Both the position numbers and the translations under genes were made by a program. Positions 42,088 through 51,079 of a DNA stretch of 64,000 nt are shown piece after piece. The first letter of the stretch is position 1; each line of letters opens with the position of its first letter. Source of the DNA: S015-6 sp964479535 (GTDB lineage Bacteria > Desulfobacterota > DSWW01); the NCBI GenBank assembly GCA_964479535.1, contig CAYZMM010000001.1, positions 310,001 to 374,000 of the forward strand, given 5' to 3'. The notes under the pieces were generated by a model that was not told where the DNA came from, searched no databases, and worked only from the letters and a program-made list of their open reading frames with translations.

Positions 42088-42489
42088 TCAATGGGTATGC
42101 GCCATCTCCGGCTCGAGAGAAAAGGAGGCGACCGGCCCACAGGCCGGCCCCTTCCCCCTGGCCATCTCGGAGATGGCCAGCATCGTCTCCACTTCCCGTG
42201 TGGGCAGCTGAAGACGCTGGGCGATTTGCTCCAGGGAGCAGCCTTTCCGCTTGAGCGACACCGCCTGTTCCGTGACGCCACCGAAGGCCCACTCATGGCG
42301 CTCCTCCTCTCCGGGAGAGCGCCCCTTCTCCGCGCTCTCGCGCGGCGGGGATGTCACCGTCGGCTCGGTCTTCCTGTGGGCAAAGGAGTTCAGACGGGTC
42401 TGGACGCGGGTCCAGACCACGTACATGGCCAGCAGGATCAACAGGGCCGACACGACGAGGTCGAATCCGACCAGGATCAGAGGATTCAT
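42088..42489 (-). CDS. DUF2802-like membrane-anchored protein
   Basis: The 133-residue protein has one N-terminal membrane segment (VGFDLVVSALLILLAMYVVW), a polar linker, and a short C-terminal helix-turn-helix-like domain (VTEQAVSLKRKGCSLEQIAQRLQLPTREVETMLAISEMA). This layout matches DUF2802 proteins often found downstream of fliA in flagellar loci. Its role is unknown. It lies 21 bases after the small basic gene and 73 bases before the fliK-like gene. Confidence 0.65.
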   Translation of the reverse strand: MNPLILVGFDLVVSALLILLAMYVVWTRVQTRLNSFAHRKTEPTVTSPPRESAEKGRSPGEEERHEWAFGGVTEQAVSLKRKGCSLEQIAQRLQLPTREVETMLAISEMARGKGPACGPVASFSLEPEMAHTH

Positions 42490-42510
42490 GGGAAACTCCC
42501 TTCGAGAGGA

Positions 42511-42687
42511 TCAAACGCGCCTGTCCAGACGATGGTCCTCGGTTGATTTCTTCTTCTTGTTCTTCCCTTTCTTTCCATTGGATCGATCGCGCTGAAGGGT
42601 CTCTCTTCGCTGCCGGGTCTTCTGGATTCGATCCGGGTTCGCTATCGGATACGTCACGTTTCCGACTTTCTCCGAACCTTCGATCAT
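42511..42687 (-). CDS. Small, very basic protein of unknown function
   Basis: A 58-residue protein with a Lys/Arg-rich tail (NGKKGKNKKKKS). ATG 42687 follows AGGGAGGTGAGCC, a good ribosome binding site, and the gene fits the spacing of the operon behind fliA. The N-terminal VGNVTYPIANPDRIQKTR looks structured. It may bind nucleic acid or be disordered; no family was recognised. Confidence 0.5.
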   Translation of the reverse strand: MIEGSEKVGNVTYPIANPDRIQKTRQRRETLQRDRSNGKKGKNKKKKSTEDHRLDRRV

Positions 42688-42765
42688 CTGGCTCACCTCC
42701 CTTCTGCTTTCGGGTCGAGGGGCGTTGTTCACCGATGACCGGCCTGTCCGTCGGGTGCGCGGTCT

Positions 42766-43518
42766 TCATTCCGGCCGCGTCATCTCCTCCCTGCAGACCT
42801 TGCCCTTGAGTCGCATGAGCGCCTGTGCCTGAAGCTGGCAGACGCGGGATTCCCCGATACCCAGAACCTTCCCGATCTCCTTCAGGTTCAGCTCTTCGAA
42901 GTAATAGAGCTGGATGATTCTCGCCTCCCTTTCCGGAAGCGAATCGATGGCTTCTGCGAGCATGTCCCTTACTTCGTTGAATTCCGCAGCCAGGCCGGGG
43001 TCGGTTGACTTGCTGCGGGAGGACTTTCCCGCCATTTCCTCCACGGCCTTCGGCGAAAGGTGCAGGTCTTCCAGACTCAGAAAGGAAAGAGGCCGGGCCC
43101 GTGCGAGGAAGGCTTGGTACTCTTCTTCCGAGAGCCCGAGCTCGCTCCGTATTTCATCGTCATCAGGAGGCCTCCCGAGGCGCCTGCTCAATTGCTGTAC
43201 GCTGTGGACGTACTTCTTGTAGCGATCCCGAAAGGAGCGCGGGGTCCAGTCCTGTTCCCGAATCGCATCCAGCATGGCGCCCCGGACCCGGATGGACGCG
43301 TAGGTTTGAAAGCGGTTCTTCCGGGAGGGGTCGAAGTCCCTCATCGCCTGCAGGAGACCGAGCGAACCGGCGCTGATGAGATCCTGAACCTCGAGATTGT
43401 AGGGCAAACGGACCGCGAGCCGGTAGGCGATCCATTTCACGAGGGGAAGGTGCTCCAGGATGGTCTCTTCCTCTTCCCTTTGGAGGTCCCGGAGAGGCTG
43501 CGCCGATGCTTTGCTCAT
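42766..43518 (-). CDS. fliA: Flagellar sigma factor FliA (sigma-28)
   Basis: The 250-residue sigma factor shows region 2 (LPYNLEVQDLISAGSLGLLQAM, FQTYASIRVRGAMLDAIREQDW), region 3 (RRLGRPPDDDEIRSELGL) and region 4 (LPEREARIIQLYYFEELNLKEIGKVLGIGESRVCQL). It drives the promoters before fliC, flgM and the hybrid kinase. FlgM is its anti-sigma. It follows flhG by 22 bases and is part of the long fliL-fliA operon, itself under sigma-54, which sets the two-step hierarchy. Confidence 0.97.
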   Translation of the reverse strand: MSKASAQPLRDLQREEEETILEHLPLVKWIAYRLAVRLPYNLEVQDLISAGSLGLLQAMRDFDPSRKNRFQTYASIRVRGAMLDAIREQDWTPRSFRDRYKKYVHSVQQLSRRLGRPPDDDEIRSELGLSEEEYQAFLARARPLSFLSLEDLHLSPKAVEEMAGKSSRSKSTDPGLAAEFNEVRDMLAEAIDSLPEREARIIQLYYFEELNLKEIGKVLGIGESRVCQLQAQALMRLKGKVCREEMTRPE

Positions 43519-43540
43519 CTGCTCTTCTCCTCCATGATGC

Positions 43541-44377
43541 CTACCCGATTCCGTGCATGTACGGCCCGGGTTCCAGACGCAAAGGCCCGTCCCCCGTCGT
43601 CTCCGCTGGCCGTGCCCGGGCGGCCAGTTTCGACGCCAGCGAGCGGATATCGCGGGATGCCCGGCTGCACGGCTCGAACTCGAGGAGGGGCCTCTGAGCG
43701 GATACGGCTCTCGGCAGGTTACGGTCCTGTGATATGAACCCCAGCCAGCCGGGACGAATCGCGAGAAAATGCTCCGCCGCCCTGCTCAGTGTCTCATATA
43801 CCTCTTTCCCCTGTTGTTCCGACTTCACCCGGTTGACGAGGATCTGGAAGTCGTGATCACCCGGCACTCTCGAAAGCACCTTCATGGTGGCATAGGCGTC
43901 CGTGATGGATGTGGGCTCCGGCGTGGCAATCAAGAGGACCTGGTCCGCGAAACTGCTGAAGAAGAGCACATTCGAAGAAATGCCGGACGCCGTGTCGATC
44001 AGGATCGTGTCCGCCTCCTCGAGAAGGCTGTGAAAGAGGGAAAACACCTGGATTTTCTCGCCGGTCGTGAGCCGGGTGAGTTCTTCCACCCCCGACTCGG
44101 CGGGCAGGATCTTCACCCCCATCGGCCCTTCGAGGAGGGCCTCCTCGAGCGAGCACCTTCGGCCCAGGATGTCGCCCAGGGTGTAGTCGTGCTGGATGCC
44201 GAGAAGCACGTCCAAATTGCCGAGGCCGAGGTCCGCGTCCAGGATCAGAACCCTCCTGCCGGCCTCGGTCAGTGCCATGGCAAGGTTCAGCACGACGTTC
44301 GTCTTGCCCACACCTCCCTTTCCGCTCGTGACCGTGTAAACACGCACAGACTTCTTTCCGTGTCCTTCCCGAACCAT
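43541..44377 (-). CDS. flhG: MinD-like ATPase FlhG (FleN), flagellar number control
   Basis: The 278-residue ParA/MinD family ATPase has the deviant Walker A SGKGGVGKTN (about residue 19), DADLGLGNLDVLLG and IDTASGISSNVLFF. It limits flagellar number and acts with FlhF. The N-terminal DQAxxLR helix that stimulates FlhF GTPase in many FlhG proteins is missing: only about 16 residues precede the P-loop, and a TAA in the same frame lies one codon before the ATG. GGAGG precedes the start. Confidence 0.93.
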   Translation of the reverse strand: MVREGHGKKSVRVYTVTSGKGGVGKTNVVLNLAMALTEAGRRVLILDADLGLGNLDVLLGIQHDYTLGDILGRRCSLEEALLEGPMGVKILPAESGVEELTRLTTGEKIQVFSLFHSLLEEADTILIDTASGISSNVLFFSSFADQVLLIATPEPTSITDAYATMKVLSRVPGDHDFQILVNRVKSEQQGKEVYETLSRAAEHFLAIRPGWLGFISQDRNLPRAVSAQRPLLEFEPCSRASRDIRSLASKLAARARPAETTGDGPLRLEPGPYMHGIG

Positions 44378-44380
44378 CGA

Positions 44381-45400
44381 TTACGCCTCCATCATCATGT
44401 CCAGCAGCATTCCCTTGTTCACGGGAAGGATGTCGTGAAGGATGTCCTGCCCCGTGGTCATCCAGGACAACGGAATCGCGTGCGACAGGACCGCGTCCAT
44501 CAGGCCCCCCACGCGGCGGCTCTCGTCGACCTTCGCCAGAATCAGGCTCTTCAGGGAAAGCCGGCTGTACTCCTCGAGGTCCTGGAGCAGCACGTCTCTC
44601 CGGTAGTGAGGGTTGAGCAGCAGATGAAACTGGGCGTGGGGACAGAGGGTCATCACATCGAAGAGCTTCTCCCTCAGGCCTTTCTCACGAAGCCCCTTGC
44701 CCGGCGTATCGACGAGCAGGGTGTCGACCCGCGAGCCGAGTTCGAAGACCTTCGGAACCTCGCTTCGCTCATAGGCGATAGACACGGGGATGTCCAGGAT
44801 CCTGCCGATTCTCTGCAGCTCCTCGCTCGATCCAACCTTCTCGCCATCGAGACTCACCAACCCGACCCGTCTCTTCCTCTGGAAACGTTCCATGGAGGCA
44901 AGCTTCGCGAGCGTCGTTGTCTTTCCCACCCCGGTGCGGCCGAGCAGCCCGATACACATCTTCTCGTCCTGCAGGGGCTGGGTCGTCTCGATACGGGAGA
45001 AGAAGAACCTCCTCAGCTCCTTCTCCAGGGCCTCCCGTTTCATGAGGTCTTCGGGTGTCATCCCCTTGGCGAGGTCGTGGACGATCTGATAGGCCACCTT
45101 CTCGCTCAAGCCCTTCTCCTTGAGCTCCTCATACAGAAACAGGGCCGCTTTGCCGAGGCCCATGACCTCCCGTTCCTCGACGAGGGAGAGCAGCATCTTC
45201 TTGATTTCACAGAGCTCGTTTTCAAGCCCGTTCGCATCGTACTCCCGGGCCGCCAGAGGAGCATCGACGGCGACGGTGAGCTCGATCTCCCCCCCGGTGC
45301 GTCGCTTCTGTGAAAGGATGACCACGTCCTCACCCAGTTCCGCCTTCGCCTGCTTGAGGACCTCTTTCATCGTGTTTCCGTACAGTTTCTTGACCACCAT
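44381..45400 (-). CDS. flhF: SRP-type GTPase FlhF, polar flagellar placement
   Basis: The 339-residue protein has a variable basic N-terminus (MVVKKLYGNTMKEVLKQAKAELGEDVVILS), an N domain and a G domain with GRTGVGKTTTLAKLA (about residue 147), RVGLVSLDGEK, and DTPGKG where SRP GTPases usually have DTAGR. FlhF recruits FliF and sets the polar site of assembly. It lies between flhA (ten bases) and flhG. The altered G3 motif still keeps Asp and Gly. Confidence 0.95.
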   Translation of the reverse strand: MVVKKLYGNTMKEVLKQAKAELGEDVVILSQKRRTGGEIELTVAVDAPLAAREYDANGLENELCEIKKMLLSLVEEREVMGLGKAALFLYEELKEKGLSEKVAYQIVHDLAKGMTPEDLMKREALEKELRRFFFSRIETTQPLQDEKMCIGLLGRTGVGKTTTLAKLASMERFQRKRRVGLVSLDGEKVGSSEELQRIGRILDIPVSIAYERSEVPKVFELGSRVDTLLVDTPGKGLREKGLREKLFDVMTLCPHAQFHLLLNPHYRRDVLLQDLEEYSRLSLKSLILAKVDESRRVGGLMDAVLSHAIPLSWMTTGQDILHDILPVNKGMLLDMMMEA

Positions 45401-45410
45401 CGCCCACCCT

Positions 45411-47474
45411 CTAACGGTTAACGGCTAAGATGCGCGTATCCGGCGAGATCTCGTTGTACGAGAGAATCGAAAGTCCCGGCAGAAAACGGCTCAGCAATCT
45501 CCTGACGTGCCTGCGGAGTTCCGGCGTGGTCAGAAGAACGGGCACCTGCCCTTTCTGGCTGACCTCCTCCATCGATTTGCTCACGTCGCGAACGAGACGC
45601 TGCACCTCGTTCGGGTCCAGGGCGGCGAAACTGCCCTGATCGGTCGATACGAGGGTCTTGGAGATCTTCTCCTCCCAATGGGGCGCCATGACGATGGCGG
45701 GAAGGGTTCCGTCCTCGTTCTTGTGCTCCCTGCTGATCTGTCTCGCCAGGGCCTGACGGACGTACTCTCCGAGCAGGTCGGGGTCCCGTGTCGCAGCTGC
45801 GTGATCCCCCAGGGTCTCGAGAATGGTCAGCAGGTCCCGTATGGAGACCTTCTCCTCCAGCAGGTTCTGCAGTACACGGTGGACCACACCCAGAGGCAGG
45901 GGATTCGGAACGAGCTCCTCCACGACCTTCGGATGCTCTTTCGCAACCTCCTGGAGAAGGCCGTGTACGTCCTGCCGGGTCAGCAGATCCTTCGAATGGC
46001 GCTGGAGAACCTCGGAGAGATGGGTCACCAGCACGGTGACCGCGTCCACAACCGTGTACCCCATCATCTGCGCCTTTTCCCTCTCCTCCTCCGGAATGCA
46101 GGTGGCGGCCAGGCCGAAGACCGGTTCCTGGGCCGGAAAGCCGTCCAGCCCGGGCTGTGCGTTACCCGGGTTGATCGCCATGCAGGTCCCCGGCTGGACC
46201 TCCCCTTTCGCGACCTCGGTCTCCTTCACGTAGATCCGATATTCGGAGGGCCCGATCTGCAGGTTGTCCTTGATGTGAATCGGAGGAACCACCACCCCGA
46301 GGTCCCGCGCCAGCTGTCTGCGCAGGGTCTGGATCCGCTCCAGCAGGGACCCTCCCTGGGATCGATCCACCAGGGAGACGAGCTGATAGCCCAGATCCAG
46401 AGCGACCAGGTCGATGGGCTCGACCTGCACCGTGGGCTCCGGTTCCGCTTCCTCCTCCGCCGCCTCCTGGACCTTTTCCGCTTCCGAACGGGACGCACGG
46501 TAGCCGAGAAGTCCGGCCATGCCTCCCAGAAGCAGGAAGGAGAAGTGGGGCAGACCGGGAATCGCGGCAAAGACGATGAGGATGAAGCTGGCAAGGTAAA
46601 GGACCTTCGGGTTTCCGAAGAGCTGCTTCTGGACCGTGACCGAGAAGTCCCCCTCGGTGGCGGTCCGACTGACCACGATGCCCGCTGCGGTGGAGACGAA
46701 GAGGGCCGGAATCTGTGAGACGAGGCCGTCGCCCACGGTCAGGAGGGTGTACGTCTGGGCTGCGTCCCCGACGGCCATCCCCTTCTTGAGCACGCCCACG
46801 GCGAGTCCTCCCAGGATGTTCACCGCGGTGATGATGATTCCGGCGATGGCGTCCCCCCGGACGAACTTGCTCGCACCGTCCATGGCCCCGTAGAAATCCG
46901 CCTCCCTGGAGACCCTTTCCCGCCTCTCCCTTGCTTCCGCCTCGCCGATGAGGCCGGCGTTCAGGTCTGCGTCGATGCTCATCTGCTTGCCGGGCATGGC
47001 GTCCAGGGTGAACCGTGCCGCCACCTCCGCGATCCGGCCGGCGCCCTTGGTAATGACCACGAAGTTGATCACCACCAGGATCACGAACACGACGAGACCG
47101 ACCACATACTCGCCGCCGATCACGAACTGGCCGAAGGAGGCGATCACCTTTCCGGCCGCTTCCGGACCCTGTTCGCCCCGCAACAGAATGAGCCGGGTGG
47201 ACGCGATGTTCAGGGACAGCCGGTAAAGGGTGCACACCAGCAAGACCGCGGGAAAGACCGAGAACTCCAGCGGCTTGTCCACAAAGAACCCGATCAGAAG
47301 GATCGTAATCGCCAGGGTGATGCTGAGGCTCAGAAAGAAATCCATGAGGAAGGGCGGCACGGGAAGAATCATGATGCCCAGGACGACGATGACGCCCAAC
47401 GGCAGGGCGAGCTGTGCGCTCTTCTGCCAGTCGTCCAGTGCGGGAAGGAGGGTCTTAGCCGTGTTCTGTGCCAT
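45411..47474 (-). CDS. flhA: Flagellar export gate protein FlhA
   Basis: The 687-residue protein has eight predicted membrane segments in the first 320 residues and the conserved FHIPEP-type cytoplasmic loop (SFGQFVIGGEYVVGLVVF, RIAEVAARFTLDAMPGKQMSIDADLNAG). The C-terminal domain (about 340-687) docks chaperone-substrate complexes. It forms the nonameric ring of the export gate. The start overlaps flhB by 20 bases, with GAAAGGTG as ribosome binding site. Confidence 0.97.
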   Translation of the reverse strand: MAQNTAKTLLPALDDWQKSAQLALPLGVIVVLGIMILPVPPFLMDFFLSLSITLAITILLIGFFVDKPLEFSVFPAVLLVCTLYRLSLNIASTRLILLRGEQGPEAAGKVIASFGQFVIGGEYVVGLVVFVILVVINFVVITKGAGRIAEVAARFTLDAMPGKQMSIDADLNAGLIGEAEARERRERVSREADFYGAMDGASKFVRGDAIAGIIITAVNILGGLAVGVLKKGMAVGDAAQTYTLLTVGDGLVSQIPALFVSTAAGIVVSRTATEGDFSVTVQKQLFGNPKVLYLASFILIVFAAIPGLPHFSFLLLGGMAGLLGYRASRSEAEKVQEAAEEEAEPEPTVQVEPIDLVALDLGYQLVSLVDRSQGGSLLERIQTLRRQLARDLGVVVPPIHIKDNLQIGPSEYRIYVKETEVAKGEVQPGTCMAINPGNAQPGLDGFPAQEPVFGLAATCIPEEEREKAQMMGYTVVDAVTVLVTHLSEVLQRHSKDLLTRQDVHGLLQEVAKEHPKVVEELVPNPLPLGVVHRVLQNLLEEKVSIRDLLTILETLGDHAAATRDPDLLGEYVRQALARQISREHKNEDGTLPAIVMAPHWEEKISKTLVSTDQGSFAALDPNEVQRLVRDVSKSMEEVSQKGQVPVLLTTPELRRHVRRLLSRFLPGLSILSYNEISPDTRILAVNR

Positions 47475-48537
47475 CTTTCACCTTTCCCCTGAGCCGGTAC
47501 ACATAGGAGAGAATCTCTGCAACGACCCGGTAGACCTCGATCGGGATCTCCCGACCGATGTCCACCTGCTTGTACAGGAGTCTTGCCAGAGGAGGCCTCT
47601 CCATGACCGGTACACTGTGTTCACGGGCGACCTGCTTGATTCGCTCGCACAGCCAACCGGCGCCCTTCGCGACCACCACCGGCGCCATCTCCTTGTCCCG
47701 GTCGTACTTGAGGGCGACGGCCACGTGATCCGGGTTGGTGATGACCACGTCCGCGTTCGGGACCTCCTGCATCATCCTGCGCCTGGCCAGATTCATCTGG
47801 ACGCTCCTCACCCTCGCCTTCACCTGCGGGTCCCCTTCCGTTTCCTTCGTTTCCTCCTTCACCTCCTGTTTGGTCATCTTGAGTTCCCGTTCGTAGTTCC
47901 AGCGCTGAAACGCATAGTCCAGGACCGCAAGAAGGACCAGTGCGATCCAGACCTTGGCGGCCAGCTTGAAGGCGATGACAGCGGCATGGGAAAGGGCCCC
48001 GCCGAGCGGGAGGTTACAGAGATGGGCAAGCAGAGGGACTTCGGGTCGAAGGGTCGTATAGGCGAGCCATCCGATCAACAGGACCTTGCCGCAACTCTTG
48101 ACCGCCTCCACCAGGCCGCTCGCGGAGAAGAGACGCTTCAAGCCGGACAGCGGACTGAGTCGGTTCGGTTTCGGTATGAGCACCTTCGGCGTGATCTCGA
48201 ACCCGACCTGCGGTACATTCGCCGCGAGGGCGAGTATGGGAAAGAGAATCAGGAAGGGAGTGAGCAGAACCAGAATGCTCCGCATCCAGTGCCGCCCCAG
48301 TTCACGCCACCCCATGTCCATCTCGAAGAACGCGAAGGGGTCCAGGCCGGTGTGTACCGTCTCCGTCCAGAGCCGCATCCAGGAGCCGCCGAAGAGGGCG
48401 AAGAAACCGATCGCCCCGCCGAGGAGCAGGACCGAGTTGATCTCGCGGCTCTTTGCAACCTGCCCGTCTTCACGGGCCTTCTTCCGCTTGCGCGGGGTTG
48501 CTGGATGCGTTCTTTCCTGACCCGTCTGCTCTGCCAT
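47455..48537 (-). CDS. flhB: Export gate and specificity switch protein FlhB (NPDH variant)
   Basis: The 360-residue protein has four membrane segments (about 30-210) and a cytoplasmic switch domain. The autocleavage motif, normally NPTH, reads NPDH in ADVVITNPDHVAVALKYD (about residue 268). Asn and Pro, between which the chain is cut, are kept. The C-terminal domain otherwise matches (APVVVAKGAGWLCERI, RPPLARLLYKQVDIGREIP). It joins fliR by a one-base gap and overlaps flhA. Confidence 0.96.
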   Translation of the reverse strand: MAEQTGQERTHPATPRKRKKAREDGQVAKSREINSVLLLGGAIGFFALFGGSWMRLWTETVHTGLDPFAFFEMDMGWRELGRHWMRSILVLLTPFLILFPILALAANVPQVGFEITPKVLIPKPNRLSPLSGLKRLFSASGLVEAVKSCGKVLLIGWLAYTTLRPEVPLLAHLCNLPLGGALSHAAVIAFKLAAKVWIALVLLAVLDYAFQRWNYERELKMTKQEVKEETKETEGDPQVKARVRSVQMNLARRRMMQEVPNADVVITNPDHVAVALKYDRDKEMAPVVVAKGAGWLCERIKQVAREHSVPVMERPPLARLLYKQVDIGREIPIEVYRVVAEILSYVYRLRGKVKDGTEHG

Positions 48538-48538
48538 A

Positions 48539-49315
48539 TCAAGGCCTCAGGGCTGCCAGGATTCCCTCCACGGTAAGGAAGGCATCCTGGAACATCCGTT
48601 CCATGGTCACGGTAAAGGTCGGCACACCGAACATGATCACGATCAGGCCCATGGAGATCGTGATCGGGAATCCGACCATCAGCATGTTGATCTGTGGAGC
48701 CACCCGGACCAGCAGTGCCATCGAAAGATAGACCAGCAGAAGGGCGAGGCTGATGGGCCAGCCGATTCTCATAGCGAGCCGGAACATTTCCCCCCCTCCC
48801 GAGAGCACCACATCGTGGAAGACCCCTCCGCCAAGGGCCGCCGAGAACGGCGGCAGCCATTCAAAGCTCTTCGCCACGGCCTGAACCGCCATCAGGTGTC
48901 CGTCCATCTCAATGAAGACGAACATGGCGATCAGATTCAGGAGTTGTGCGATGATCGAGTACCGGTCGCTCGTCGCAGGATCGATCACGTTCGCAATGGC
49001 CAGACCCATCTGAAAACCGGCCAACTGTCCCGCAAGTGTGACCGCCGCCAGGAAGAGGCGCGCAATGAATCCGATGAGGGCCCCCGTGAGAACCTCCTGG
49101 ATCCCTCCGATGACGAGCACCTTCATGGTGGCCGTCCTCGGCAGCACCTCGGGCGGGACCACGTGGCTGAAGAGCACGCTCAGCCACAATGCCGTCAGAA
49201 CCTTCCAGACCACCGGGACGCGTCCGCTCCAGAGGGGCAGCACGAACAGGATCGACATGATCCGTATCAGGACGAATCCGTAAGCGAGGGCAAGGCCCGT
49301 GAGCTGTTCCACCAT
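48539..49315 (-). CDS. fliR: Flagellar export gate protein FliR
   Basis: The 258-residue integral membrane protein has about six hydrophobic segments and the FliR pattern (LPLWSGRVPVVWKVLTALWLSVLF, LAGFQMGLAIANVIDP). With FliP and FliQ it forms the helical export channel. It is located between fliQ (six bases) and flhB. Confidence 0.95.
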   Translation of the reverse strand: MVEQLTGLALAYGFVLIRIMSILFVLPLWSGRVPVVWKVLTALWLSVLFSHVVPPEVLPRTATMKVLVIGGIQEVLTGALIGFIARLFLAAVTLAGQLAGFQMGLAIANVIDPATSDRYSIIAQLLNLIAMFVFIEMDGHLMAVQAVAKSFEWLPPFSAALGGGVFHDVVLSGGGEMFRLAMRIGWPISLALLLVYLSMALLVRVAPQINMLMVGFPITISMGLIVIMFGVPTFTVTMERMFQDAFLTVEGILAALRP

Positions 49316-49321
49316 CGTACG

Positions 49322-49591
49322 TCACCGAATCATCACCGGAATCATCTGAATCAGGCCCTGTGTGAACCCGAGCAGGCGATCGATCATGTAGTTCGAGAAG
49401 AAGAAGAGCCCCGCCATGAGGGCGAGGATCTTCGGGACGAAGGTCAGGGTCATTTCCTGAATCTGCGTAATCGCCTGCGCGATGCTCACCAGGAGCCCCA
49501 CTGCGATTGCGATGCAGAGCAGAGGTGCGGAGACGAAAAGAACCGTCTTCAGCGCCTCGGTCCCCACATGAGCCACAACTTCGATACCCAT
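49322..49591 (-). CDS. fliQ: Flagellar export gate protein FliQ
   Basis: An 89-residue protein with two membrane hairpin helices (LFVSAPLLCIAIAVGLLVSI and LALMAGLFFFSNYMI) joined by QAITQIQEMTLTFVPKI, the family signature. Four copies surround FliP-FliR in the export gate. It lies two bases after fliP. Confidence 0.96.
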   Translation of the reverse strand: MGIEVVAHVGTEALKTVLFVSAPLLCIAIAVGLLVSIAQAITQIQEMTLTFVPKILALMAGLFFFSNYMIDRLLGFTQGLIQMIPVMIR

Positions 49592-49593
49592 TA

Positions 49594-50325
49594 TCAGAAG
49601 CTTTCAACCAGTGATTTGACGACCATGTTCCATCCGTCGGCGAGCACGAAGAGCATCAGCTTGAAGGGCAGAGAAATCATGATCGGGGGAAGAAGCATCA
49701 TGCCCATGGACATCAGGACGCTCGCAACGACCATGTCGATGACGAGGAACGGAATGTAGAGCAGGAAGGCGATCTCGAAGGCGGTCTTCAATTCACTCGT
49801 GATGAAAGCCGGGACCAGCACCGAGGTGGGAACGTCGGCGGGCTCTTTCGGAGCCGCCGTGTTCGAAAGCTGGACGAAGAGGCCCAGATCCTTCTTCCTT
49901 GTTTCCTGGAACATGAACGACCGGAACGGAACGAGCGCCTTTTCCAGGGCTTCCCCTTCCCGGATCTGCCCGTCCAGGTAAGGGGCCAGGGACTGGTCGT
50001 GCACCTCCGTCCAGACGGGGCGCATGACGAAAAAGGTCAGAAAGAGAGCGAGTCCGACCATGACCTGGTTGGGCGGCGCCTGCTGCGTTCCCATGGCGTG
50101 GCGCAGCAGGGAGAAGACGATCACGAGACGGGTAAAGGAGGTCATGGTCAGCACGAGGGAAGGCAGAAAGCCGACCAGGGTGAGGACCAGGAGCACCTTT
50201 ACGGCGGTCGAATAGCCGGAAGACTCGATCTGCTCGAGCACGGAGGGGTCCTGCGCCCAGGCGTTCCCGGGACACACGAGAGAGAACAGGCAGAGGCAGA
50301 GGAGGACAAGACCGAACCGTTTCAT
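49594..50325 (-). CDS. fliP: Flagellar export gate protein FliP
   Basis: The 243-residue protein has a cleavable signal (LVLLCLCLFSLVCPGNAWA) and conserved LVLTMTSFTRLVIVFSLLRHAMGTQQAP and FITSELKTAFEIAFLLYIPFLVIDMVVASVLMSMGMMLLPP. Five copies form the core of the export channel. ATG 50325 overlaps the fliO stop as ATGA; upstream in-frame starts lie within fliO. Confidence 0.96.
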   Translation of the reverse strand: MKRFGLVLLCLCLFSLVCPGNAWAQDPSVLEQIESSGYSTAVKVLLVLTLVGFLPSLVLTMTSFTRLVIVFSLLRHAMGTQQAPPNQVMVGLALFLTFFVMRPVWTEVHDQSLAPYLDGQIREGEALEKALVPFRSFMFQETRKKDLGLFVQLSNTAAPKEPADVPTSVLVPAFITSELKTAFEIAFLLYIPFLVIDMVVASVLMSMGMMLLPPIMISLPFKLMLFVLADGWNMVVKSLVESF

Positions 50326-50726
50326 GCCGTCTCTTCCTCCTCCATGAGTTCCGAGAACCGGGAGGGTCCCTGGGAAAGCAGGGAAATACGGTGCGCCGTA
50401 ACGCCGAGCACCATCCTCTCTCCGAGGACCTCGAGAATCGCCACTTTCTCTTTCTGCCCGAGAGGCTTCACCGCGACCACCCGTATCGTCGATCCGCGGG
50501 GCCCGCTTCGCTTCTTCTGCAGATACACGGCACCGTAGGCGAACCCCCCGAGGAGAAGGAAGAACCCCAGGATCTGTGCGCCTTTCCGGTGGAAGCCGTC
50601 CTGCCCGGTTTCGGATGGTGCGGTCAGGAACCCTGCGGACCCATCCTCCCCTCCCGCCTCGCACGCAGCCGGCAGGGAGAAAGCGAACAGCAGGATGAGC
50701 AGACCAAGTCTCTTCAACGCCTTCAT
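50322..50726 (-). CDS. fliO: FliO, assembly factor for the FliP channel
   Basis: The 134-residue protein has an N-terminal signal, one membrane segment (ILGFFLLLGGFAYGAVYL, about 52-69) and a small cytoplasmic domain (STIRVVAVKPLGQKEKVAILEVLGERMVLGV) typical of FliO. It stabilises FliP during assembly. It overlaps fliN by four bases and fliP by four bases. Confidence 0.9.
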   Translation of the reverse strand: MKALKRLGLLILLFAFSLPAACEAGGEDGSAGFLTAPSETGQDGFHRKGAQILGFFLLLGGFAYGAVYLQKKRSGPRGSTIRVVAVKPLGQKEKVAILEVLGERMVLGVTAHRISLLSQGPSRFSELMEEEETA

Positions 50727-51079
50727 CCGAGCCTCTGAATTCTTTCCACCGGACTGATGATGTCCGTGAGACGGATCCCGTACTTCTCGTTCACCACCAC
50801 GACCTCCCCCTTGCCGATGGGCCGTCCCTGCACCAGGATCTCCAGGGGCTCCCCCGCCAGCTTCTTCAGCTCCACCACCGAGCCCTGGCCCAGCCGGAGG
50901 ATCTCATCCACCTGCATGCGGGTCCTGCCCAGCTCGATCGAAACATTCACCGGAAGGTCCAGGATCAGGTCGAGGTTCACGGAATTGCCCTCCCGGCCAG
51001 GCTCCTGGAGGCCCTCAGGCTGCGTCGGCGGTGCGGTCTGTGAAGATGCTTCGGTCGAGGGGGTCTCCTCCCCGGTCAT
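50723..51079 (-). CDS. fliN: Flagellar switch protein FliN
   Basis: A 118-residue protein with a Ser/Thr/Pro/Glu-rich N-terminus and the SpoA-type core (LDLILDLPVNVSIELGRTRMQVDEILRLGQGSVVEL, then YGIRLTDIISPVERIQRL). It forms the bottom of the C ring with FliM. ATG 51079 is preferred because it begins the typical acidic N-terminus; an in-frame ATG further upstream lies deep within fliM. It still overlaps fliM by 65 bases. Confidence 0.94.
   Translation of the reverse strand: MTGEETPSTEASSQTAPPTQPEGLQEPGREGNSVNLDLILDLPVNVSIELGRTRMQVDEILRLGQGSVVELKKLAGEPLEILVQGRPIGKGEVVVVNEKYGIRLTDIISPVERIQRLG

Noticed and set aside
50326..50664. Upstream extension of fliP
   Set aside because: It lies inside fliO; the conserved FliP signal peptide begins at ATG 50325.
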